Source: Heterobilharzia americana
Taxonomy: Eukaryota; Platyhelminthes; Trematoda; Strigeidida; Schistosomatidae
Direction of reading: 5' to 3'
DNA length: 64,000 nucleotides
Assembly (NCBI GenBank): GCA_944470555.2
Contig: OX104134.1
Span: forward strand, 11,945,248 to 12,009,247
The notes under the pieces were generated by a model. It did no database searches, was not told the DNA's origin, and worked only from the letters and a program-made list of their open reading frames with translations. Numbering within the stretch: position 1 is the first letter of the stretch; the number at the start of each line of letters is the position of its first letter. Made by a program: the position numbers and the translations under genes. Positions 55,614 through 64,000 of this stretch are shown in pieces.

Positions 55614-57280
55614 CATCATCATCATTATCAACATAGGACCAGGCATTACTGCGTAACGGTCCGAGTTGCCACACCTCATATCAGCACATCAAGTAAAAAG
55701 GTAGTGAGGTGAAGGATGAAGATAAGTGAATGCAGTCAAAAGAAATATAAAGTATGAGAAGAAAGGAAAGAGGAGTGACAAAATAGTGAGATTCGGTATA
55801 GCGTTGTTAAGATGAGGATAATGTGTGTATACATCTGCGCCACTGACTTCGGTTCTGAGCCATATCACCTAGGGTCTCCAACCACTGGTTCCTCTTGTCC
55901 CGTGGACCCCAACCACCTAGTCTGCATCGTCCTACATGGCTTAAACCAACAGTCAGAGACTTCATACATTGGTGCCATGTTTTAGTCTGGCCACCTCGGG
56001 CCTTTTTCCAGCCTGAACCCACCTCAGCCAACATTGTGTGACGAGGCAATCGGTGACTAGGCATACGTAGTACGTGTCCCAACCATCTCAGTCGATGAAG
56101 GTTCACAACCTCGTCGACTGACTTACCTCTTCTCCCTAAAACTCTACACCTAACTTCTGCATTACTCACATGGTGACACCACGGAATACGTCCTATACTA
56201 CGAAGGCAACGGTGGTCAAATACCTGTAACCTTCTCATGTCTTCCACTTTCAATGGCCATGTTTCACAGCCATACAGTAGAACAGAGCGGACTGCTGTGC
56301 AGTACACGCGACCCTTAATAGACAAACGAATATCACGGCGGCGCCATAGGTGGCGCAAATTGGCAAAAGCCAATCGAGCCTTTTGTATCCGTGCAGAAAT
56401 CTCATCGGCAACTAACCCACCGGAGTTGATCCTACTTCCCAGGTAAGTGAAGTGGTCAACACACTCAACCACTTCACTCTCTATTGTTAACCGCGGTACC
56501 GCTGAAGACCAGTCCTGGAGCAAAAATTTGCATTTGGGTGGTGAAAATCGCATCCCAAACATTCTCAAATTCCCACTCAAAGTGTTCAGAAGACTCTGCA
56601 TCTTGTCAGCGTCTTCACCTAACAGGACTATGTCATCTGCATATTCTAGATCTAAGGAAAATTCACCTGTGGTCCGGTCAACGTCTTTGTAATTAGGTGA
56701 CGAGAGGGAAACCTCCATAAGAATATCTATGATAAAATTAAATAAGAATGGGGATAGTGGGCATCCTTGACGGACACCACTTGATGAGTATAGCTCCCTG
56801 GACAACTCACCATAGGCTCTAACATGCCCACAAGTGTTCGAGTAGAGAGCTTTCAATAAGGTGATGTACTTACTAGGCACGCCTTTCAGTGACAGACACT
56901 GCCATAAGACTTCTCGATCAACGGAGTCAAATGCCGCCTTCAGGTCGAGAAATACAGCTATTGTCGGGCGTCTGTAAGCATGCCTATGTTCCAGGACCTG
57001 GCGCAGTGTGAATATTTGGTCGATACATCCACGGCCAGGTCTAAAGCCTGCCTGGTTTTCTCGGGCTTGCTGTTCCCGAGCTCCACTCAGGCGTCGGAGA
57101 ATTATAGAACTTAGGATCTTAGACACTATGTTTGTCAGGCTGATTCCTCTGTGGTTATCACAAGAGGACTTCTCGCCTTTCTTGAAGACTGGGATGATCA
57201 GTGACTTAGACCAGTCGGAGGGGATCGTATTTGATTCCCATATACTGGCTAACACTTCCGTTAGCCTGACTAAGCCTGAC
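55614..57280 (-). mobile_element. RTE-like LINE, family A copy 2 (5'-truncated, young)
   Basis: Minus-strand copy nearly identical to copy 1, with the same 3' UTR and TGA/ATC tail, truncated at the equivalent of 31305. A 10-bp extra piece (CCTGACTAAG-like) duplicates its 5' edge. It is flanked by a perfect 15-bp target-site duplication and has landed in the AAT tail of family B copy 4. This is a textbook target-primed reverse-transcription insertion. Confidence 0.92.
55807..57255 (-). CDS. Truncated LINE reverse transcriptase ORF (family A copy 2)
   Basis: 482-codon open frame lacking the endonuclease. It starts just before SIWESNTIPSDW and has the full RT: FLDLKAAFDSVDREV, SGVRQGCPLSPFLF, EYADDIVLLGED and the C-terminal HRCLRSIGRIPW domain. 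The translation appears identical to the corresponding part of the 976-codon ORF at 29838-32768. There is no promoter or native start, so it is a dead-on-arrival copy despite the open frame. Confidence 0.88.
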   Translation of the reverse strand: MLASIWESNTIPSDWSKSLIIPVFKKGEKSSCDNHRGISLTNIVSKILSSIILRRLSGAREQQARENQAGFRPGRGCIDQIFTLRQVLEHRHAYRRPTIAVFLDLKAAFDSVDREVLWQCLSLKGVPSKYITLLKALYSNTCGHVRAYGELSRELYSSSGVRQGCPLSPFLFNFIIDILMEVSLSSPNYKDVDRTTGEFSLDLEYADDIVLLGEDADKMQSLLNTLSGNLRMFGMRFSPPKCKFLLQDWSSAVPRLTIESEVVECVDHFTYLGSRINSGGLVADEISARIQKARLAFANLRHLWRRRDIRLSIKGRVYCTAVRSVLLYGCETWPLKVEDMRRLQVFDHRCLRSIGRIPWCHHVSNAEVRCRVLGRRGKSVDEVVNLHRLRWLGHVLRMPSHRLPRHTMLAEVGSGWKKARGGQTKTWHQCMKSLTVGLSHVGRCRLGGWGPRDKRNQWLETLGDMAQNRSQWRRCIHTLSSS

Positions 57281-57295
57281 TAACACTATTATCAT
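57281..57295. repeat. Target-site duplication (right) of family A copy 2
   Basis: Exact repeat of TAACACTATTATCAT at 55599-55613. Confidence 0.85.
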
Positions 57296-58185
57296 TTTCA
57301 AAAATTCTCACCTTTAACATTTCTGGTCTGGTTAAGTTCTTCCTGATTTTTTTTTCTGCTTTTGTAGTCGTACTTAGTGATACGTATGTGCTGGTTATAA
57401 CATCTTCAGGTTTGCGTTGAGCTGCTGTTACGTTGGAGTTTAGTCCTTTATCGACAACTTTTACTTCAGACGAGAACAATTCTCCCTCACATTCACAAAT
57501 TCACTTTACTTTGTGAGGTATTTTACTTTCATTGTGCTGTTTACCTTTTCAACTGATGCCATTCTGGATTTATGGAAAACAGTTCATCCAACCTTATTTT
57601 AAGATTCAACTAGAAGTTCATAGACTCTTTTGACTATCATATTCAGTAGTTTGCGATTGTGCCAAGGCTAGTGATACTACTCACTACCTGGCTGCCCAAA
57701 CATCGGAAAATGAAGTAAGCCTGGCATTCGTGACTAACTAGTTTAAAGTCGGGAGCCCAGACCGATAAGCCACAGTTACAGTCTGATTACATTTAGACTA
57801 ATCAACGTTGTACAACTCGGCAAAAGGTGAGGTGAATAAGTATGCGAAACACAGGTTCCAAACATATGAGCACGTAACAGTTCAAAACCTCATCGACGGA
57901 CTAACCCCTTCTGTGCACAACTGTACGCTTCACTCAATTCCAGGTCACTCATAATGGTGGCATCATAACACACACAGCTTTCGCTGCCAAACCAACCGGA
58001 CTAAAACACCTCAAGCTTTCTCATACCTTTTATCCTAAATCGCTAACTTTCACACATCGAAGTACAACGCACAACACTCAATTCTTCCTAGTCAATCACA
58101 TATTACGTCAGCAAAACATACAGCGTGTATTAAGAACAAAGTTGGCCTTTCCCATCCAAATTTGGATTCAATCGGTCACTGGCGC
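57296..58185. other. Non-coding region
   Basis: No gene or domain recognised. Confidence 0.4.
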
Positions 58186-59090
58186 ACCACATCTTATCAA
58201 ACTTCTGAAATCAATAAACTGGTCAGCCATTTCACTCCCTACTCTCTCTTACACCACTCGACAATGCACATCAATCGGGAAGCAACAATTTGTACCTAGA
58301 TAGTGAGAAACGCACCACAAACCTTATCGAAGTATCACCAAACGTGTACAGAATACTCTGCATCCTGTTAGTGTCTTCACCTAACACCACTGGCTATGTC
58401 ATCTGTGTACATTAAGTTTACTGAGGAGCCTCCTGTCACAAAGTCGATTCATGTCGAGTAAGACGACAGGGAGACCACCATCAGTAGGACAATGACAAAG
58501 CAAAATGCAAATGGAAATTACTGATGGATACTTCTTGATGTAAACAATTCACTTTCTACCTAACCACAGAATGTGAATTGCCATCGGTTTATTGCAAAAA
58601 GCGGCTTCAGTAGGGTGATTTACCTGCTTAGTAATCGTCTCTTTCAGAGCCACTACAATAAAATCTGTCGCCCAACGTATTTCGATACCTAAAAGCGACA
58701 TAATCTATGTTCACTATTCAGTTCATCTCCGCCAACACCACCTCACACTATGTCTCCCTCTATTGCCGCACTTTGTGCTAGCCACCAATACATGACTGTC
58801 TGACTGACTCACCACACTTCTAGCAAGTGATCACCATTATTCCTTTGTTCGGCTCCAACTCCCAAAGTGACTTACTTAAACTTACAACTTGATCATGGCA
58901 ATTGCCTGTTACGACAATCACATCCAAGACTTCGGCTTCTACTACCAGACTAGAGAGTTCTCGCACTTCACACACCATTCACTTCATTCAAACTCCAACC
59001 ACTCGGTACGCAAGCACGCATTACAAAAAGACAAGACAACAGTGAGTCTCACTCTTCTCTTTAGTCCTCACTGCATCATTCAGTCGTACA
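58186..59090 (-). pseudogene. Family A fragments, RT and endonuclease parts (degenerate)
   Basis: 58186-58428 is the inverted match of the YTDDIA fragment at 52141-52383. 58700-59090 is the inverted match of about 48090-48480 in the family A copy 5 relic, nearly identical over 58889-59085. It ends abruptly at a long AT repeat. Confidence 0.75.
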
Positions 59091-59112
59091 GGACGCTGAC
59101 TCTTGTTGTTTG

Positions 59113-59115
<3 letters not shown>

Positions 59116-59189
<74 letters not shown>
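59116..59189. repeat. (AT)37 microsatellite
   Basis: 74 bp of uninterrupted alternating AT, directly after the family A fragment. Self-complementary and likely unstable in length. Confidence 0.97.
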
Positions 59190-59192
<3 letters not shown>

Positions 59193-59199
59193 ATTACTG

Positions 59200-60000
59200 A
59201 ACTCTGCTAGCTATTGTGCTCTATGTCATGAATTGACATTAGTGCAAAATGACAATAATCGTCTTTTGTACATTAGTCACTGCGATAGGAATAAAACTTG
59301 AGTACGGTGGTGGATTGTAATTCCATTCAGTTTGTTTGATAAAAACGTCACACACTGAAACTTTATTAGTTTTTTGTTGCTGATTCACTGTGTGATATTT
59401 CTTATAAACAGAATAAAATGGAATTAGTCAGTGCTGTCAAAAATGATTTTTGTGGATTCATTTCTAGAAAAGATTTTGAATATTGCCACTTTTTTGTACA
59501 ATATTTCCTTTCATTTTAATATGTGTGGCGTAAATTATACATGGTGTTTTTTTAGCTTAGCCGGAAGCGATTGGTTGCGGTCAGCCAAATAAGATAATGA
59601 ATTGATGAGAAACTTCAACAGACAATCCGAAGATTATCAATTTATATTGTGAATGTTAGTGATAAGTTCAGGTTAAATAATTAACAGTTACGGTAAATGT
59701 AATTTTGCTACTGAATCACGCACACGAGTAATTAGAATAGATGAAATTTTTATTTCGATATCAGCAATAGATAAGATGGTGTATTTGTGCACCTCTGACA
59801 TTGATTTCTAGTTGGCACCTAATTGAAATTAATTTGAAACCTAACTTTATTCCTATCGGGATAGTTGCAATACTTTGAAACTCCAGCTAACGAAATGGAA
59901 TGAAATCATTCTGCACTCGTTCATTTTTATGATTTGTTATTATTTTACTATAGAAGCAAAACTTGGGGATTTTGGTAGATCGTTATTTTATTTTAGTCTG
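59200..60000. other. AT-rich non-coding region
   Basis: No gene, RNA or element domain recognised. Confidence 0.4.
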
Positions 60001-61720
60001 TTTATTAGAAATGCCATATAGTGAAAGAGTATTATTTACTGTATTGTTTCTTCGGACATAATCTATTGTCCATATTCATATCAGATAACTCCACAACTTT
60101 GAGACATAGTTTATATGGTTCTAGTCTTTTCTTCTTTATCTTAAAGGTAGTAGAATTTTCCACATATCTAGGACATGTGCAGAATCATTTCTATTGTATT
60201 TATTTGGTGTTGACTCAATAGACAAAGATTCGACTATCAATCTTTCCCTCCACCTGACTAGGTTAGTCTTTAATACTGTCTCTCCATCTCACCTTGTGAT
60301 TGTATGCAGTTGTTTGCATAGCTGTAGCCGAGATTTTCTCTAAATTTCTCATCTTATTAGGATCTACTGATCTTGATTTTATTAAGTTTAGTGCTCAGTT
60401 ATTCTAATTGGCCCTGGTTGACTATTTTGACCCGCGTATTTAACTTGACCACACAATCGTTGCGAGGGGTTCAGTGAACTAAATTATTCTGCCCAGTTGA
60501 GTCGGCAGGATCCTTTAACCCATAAAGCTCATTTCTAAGAGAGTTTGTCGGTTTAAATACAACTCTAATCCTGGTTTTATTGAATATTCTTCTAAATGTT
60601 TCTGAGGTTCCTTCTTTGTATGGTAACACTGTGGAGGCTTTGAATTCTTCCTCAACCCTGTCACCAGTAATATTACCAATAGTAGGGTTTATTATTAATA
60701 GCACTTATGTTACTACTACTGCTAAAATTTTTTTCGATTTCTTATGAATTTATTTATAAATCTTAGTTTGTAAATATTGAGAAGCAAGGTATTCCCGATG
60801 TGTCCAGTTTCTTGTCACAGATTTTCTGGCCTACCAGTTTTGCTTTCTTATCCTATTACATAGGCATTTAAATAAGCCTACTTTAACTGAGATGGGGTGA
60901 GATGATTTGAAGTCTAAGTAACAATTCTAATAGGAAGGTGCCTTATAGACACTAGTCTCTCAACTTCCGTCTTGTTTTCGTTTAATCGTACAATTCAACA
61001 TTGTTAGATCACCTTCATCACTTTCTGAGTCATAGATTAATTGAATTGGATTCACTGCTGAATTTAAGTGTCAAGAACCTGTCGATATGTTCTGATTTCA
61101 GTACTGTTAATGTGTCATCTAAACATCTGTTATTTTAAGCGAAAGTAAACCGTGTAGTGATAGACTTAATTACTTCTTCTAGACAAATATAAGACAAACT
61201 ATCGATAACTTTATTTTTATTATTATTCAGTAAGCTTACCAACAAACCAAATTTCTTTCGTAACACTAGCTTCCATATAAAGAAGCAGGCTGCCTTCTTT
61301 ACATTAAACCTTGTCACAGACATATGATGGAAGTTTCCCTCTACTTGCTTGATTTTCGAGTGATCAAACTGCTATCGAGAGATTTCTAAGTCGATGTTGA
61401 CAAGATGAGATCTTATTAATATGAACGACGATTTTCGTCCGTGTAGAATCTATTCATGACCTTTTAGACGTAAATTGCAGCTTCAGGACTGATCTATGTT
61501 GATATACCATTTACCAATAGAAAGTTAGATAGTTGACGGTATCGCCGATCTCATCACTTACATGAAATTACGAATCAGCTAAGTTTATTCGGTAGCCTAC
61601 GAGATCTCGACATTGATACAAAGTACTCGAAAGTCGTATGATTACGTTGATATGATTATGAGCAATAATTTATGCTCGAAACGTCATTAAGTAAATAATA
61701 CTATATCACTGTGTGTTATA
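60000..61720 (-). pseudogene. Penelope-like element relic, RT region
   Basis: On the minus strand a frame near 61135-61290 ends ITTRFTFA. Just downstream comes a degraded palm, RCLDDTLTVLKSEHIDRFLT (about 61063-61128), matching the YVDDTFVI-x-x-EHIDRFL block of Penelope-like RTs. Frame 60471-60704 contains LPYKEGTSETFRRIF and IRVVFKPTNSLRNELYGLKD, matching the conserved linker (LPY-x-x-G-x-SE...R...G-I-x-V-x-x-KP-x-x-x-L) that precedes the GIY-YIG domain. Several frameshifts; dead. Confidence 0.7.
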
Positions 61721-61749
61721 AATCAAATAAACAAATCTAATACTAGGTT

Positions 61750-61925
61750 AGTTAGTTAGAGGCAATCGGCAGGAAGCCCTGGACCTAGGTTTCGTGCTTT
61801 TTGGCACTTGTCAGCAAGGCGTATCTGCAACCTCGACGGAACTAATGTCCCGCCCGAGATTCGAACCCGCCTCCAACCAACTAACATCTACTAATGTGCA
61901 CTGCGATGCTGAGCTTCCCAGCTTG
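61750..61925 (-). repeat. Possible tRNA-derived SINE-like repeat
   Basis: On the minus strand a B-box-like GGTTCGAATCTC lies at 61857-61868 (complement), with a looser A-box-like AAGCTCAGCATCG about 50 nt upstream. No clean cloverleaf. The + strand end carries a TTAG-repeat stretch (61750-61765). Confidence 0.35.
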
Positions 61926-62694
61926 GTTGCCACATTGAAAATATGATCGATAGAATTCGGTCTGCACTCAGGACTAATACTGGGTTAGGTTATGCCACTC
62001 TACTCAGTCTTGCTACGTGTAACATCTATATGCCTGTTTAAACATGAATGTGTTGCTCATTAGTCTGCTGTGTCCTAATATATGTTCTTGAAGCATCTCC
62101 ATAAAAGATGAAGGTCATTAGACTGATGTGTTGAGGATGAATCGTATGGATGTTGAGTCACCACATACCAAAAACGCCGTTTTGTCCTATCTGAGGTTCT
62201 TCAGACATCTGCAGTGGATTTATTCGCGCCATGTCAACCGATGATCTCAGATTTTTCTATCCGTACCATCCAGACGGATTTCGGGCCCCCCTTTCTATCC
62301 AATACACTCTAGTCATATACGTGTAATAACTTTGACAGCTTTAACTATGTCATGACACGCTCAGGGCTTCATACTCCACTTTTTTACTAATACCACTGTT
62401 AAACCTTGTATCATTGAAGATTTGGTAATAGTAAGTTTCCTATAGTATATTTTCTCATTTCTCAGTTATCGTAAATGTAAAATGCTGAGATGAATTTTTT
62501 TAATATACACAGTTTTTAACGTTTGGCAGGATGGTACAATCTATTCTGTTAGCATAAAACATCAAGTGAAAAAGAACGGAATCTTGTTAGGTACTAACTT
62601 ATGGGTTTCGTGTGAAATCAGTATGCGATACTTTATGTAGCTAATGAATTGACTAAGTGTACATGCATTTTCAGTCAGCATAATTGTGTGCGAA

Positions 62695-62765
62695 AACCTG
62701 TAATCTCTTCACGTCTACTTCCAATGGTCGTGTTTCATAGTCGACATAGTGTAGCTTGATACGCT
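62695..62765 (-). pseudogene. Tiny family A LINE fragment
   Basis: The + strand here resembles 30255-30315 of family A copy 1 (the complement of the LLYGCETWPLKVEDMRRLQ codons), with about one difference in five. Confidence 0.5.
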
Positions 62766-62779
62766 AGGATGAGGACCAG

Positions 62780-64000
62780 TGGGCAGAACTGCTCTGGTGA
62801 CTGGACAAGGGTGTGACAGCAGTTGGATGTCTCCAGCAGATGACCAACAGCACTACGCTGATGCTGCCTTCCATACAGGAAGGGGGCTAGAAAAGATTCC
62901 TTCTAAAAATGGCGCATTCTTCCCTGTCCTGTGGTATTTCGGTCTTGGATGGATGGGTTTTATCTATGCAGCATCAAAAAACAACCAGATCTCAAAATAA
63001 GGATCCTCAAAGGGCTGTGTAAGATGAGCGTCAAGCAGATGTCCTATGGGCTTTACGGTCACAAAAATCTTCTTCCCTTTTCTCGTTTGAAGTACCTTGC
63101 AGAAATAACTTACATTGTCCGGGTAGTCGGGACATGTTAACGGTCCGTACGCTTCCAACACGAGTGATTTCTGAGGTAACATGCGTAAGAGTTGTCGTTA
63201 AATCAGTAATTCCCAACATTGTTCGCTCGAGAGTCAGGGCTTTCTTTCAGTCTCTACGGCATTTTATGGGGGAAATTTATGGTTAAATGCTGATTAGCAG
63301 TGATTCTAGATTATCTACATTGCGAGCTGATCCGAGAATGCCAGCTATACAGAATGATGAGACAGAAAAGTGAGTATCAGTCGGATATGGGAGATGACTA
63401 GGAAACGTTTGTCCCGGACTTTCTTCAGTGTCAACTGGTGAAAGTTACCCGTGCTTACACCCGTTACTATCCAGGTTAATGCAGTTGGTACTATAAAGTC
63501 ATTAGGTGTTGTGCGACTGTTTTCGAGGACGGCTAGTGATAATAAGTACCTTTTGTTGATGAAATAATCTGCTACATGTTAGACAGACACTGTAGCACTT
63601 ATGGATTAACATGCGAAGATGGTTAATGAAGTTGTGATTCAACATATCAGTGCAAATCACATAGTCCTGGAGAATACAGGGAAAGGCTGCTGCTTCGAGG
63701 TTTGGGAATTCAAATCCTTTCTGAAAAGCTATGTGTCAACAAGATTTGAACGATGCCTTATCATTTACGGATGAATTAACTGACAGAACTAAACAAGAGT
63801 GAAACGGATCAGTGGATGGTTTTGAATATCGATCAGTCTTGTTAGCCTATCTTGTCTCCTTACGAAAGATAACCAAAAAATAACAATTGCAGCTATTGTA
63901 CAACAGATAAGCATTATTGTTAATATGTAATAACTTCTGGCCTCAGAAACTGACCAGAATGTCGAGGTCCGTAACGAAATGGAAGCAAGGTATCTGGAAT
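62780..64000. other. Region without recognised genes
   Basis: The frames at 62779-63000 (+) and 62964-63182 (-) overlap each other, lack motifs and show no splice support, so I do not call them coding. Confidence 0.4.

Noticed and set aside
59110..59301. 63-codon ORF with IYIYIY repeats
   Set aside because: Translation of the (AT)37 microsatellite.

Overview
The window is AT-rich, repeat-dense metazoan nuclear DNA. It has spliced genes with GT/AG introns, RTE-type LINEs with microsatellite 3' tails, Penelope-like (GIY-YIG) elements, a CR1-like LINE end, a Ty3/gypsy relic and tRNA-derived SINE-like repeats. This mix, together with a gene whose 5' introns are 28-38 nt and whose 3' introns are kilobases long, points to a digenean flatworm, most likely a schistosome-type blood fluke. 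The species cannot be fixed from the sequence alone. There is no bacterial-type operon, CRISPR array or plasmid feature.

One host gene can be reconstructed with confidence: the U3 snoRNP / small-subunit processome WD40 protein WDR46 (yeast Utp7, BING4), on the + strand from about 22029 to 50643. Eleven phase-compatible exons give about 534 residues. Exons 1-7 lie within 951 bp and are separated by six introns of 28-38 nt. Exons 8-11 are separated by introns of 11.55, 6.91, 4.60 and 3.76 kb that are filled with retroelements. A possible leucine-rich-repeat exon of a second gene lies on the minus strand beside a 500-N assembly gap (1009-1508).

Layout: 1-6525 has the gap, the LRR-like exon and a small fold-back element. 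6526-19709 holds a 3,941-bp near-perfect inverted duplication (arms 6526-10466 and 15769-19709) carrying a dead RTE-like LINE (here 'family B'). 19710-22028 holds a CR1-like LINE C-terminus and the region upstream of WDR46. 22029-50643 is WDR46. Intron 7 holds a nearly complete RTE-like LINE ('family A', 976-codon open frame, minus strand), older A fragments, another diverged RTE fragment and a Penelope-like RT relic. Intron 8 holds a SINE-like head, a broken A copy and the second arm of a 1.28-kb inverted duplication. Intron 9 holds a gypsy RNase H/integrase relic, a Penelope-like GIY-YIG relic and a 5'-truncated B copy. Intron 10 holds Penelope-like and A relics. 50.9-64 kb is a nest of elements (A, B, Penelope-like, (AT)37, SINE-like), including a young A copy with a 15-bp target-site duplication inserted in the tail of a B copy.

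The host gene works in nucleolar ribosome assembly; everything else recognisable is mobile DNA. I see no undescribed multi-gene system. The observations most worth following are the intron-size switch in WDR46, complementary repeats in opposite orientation bracketing its exon 8 and exons 9-10, the long inverted duplication, and evidence of recent LINE activity and mosaicism.
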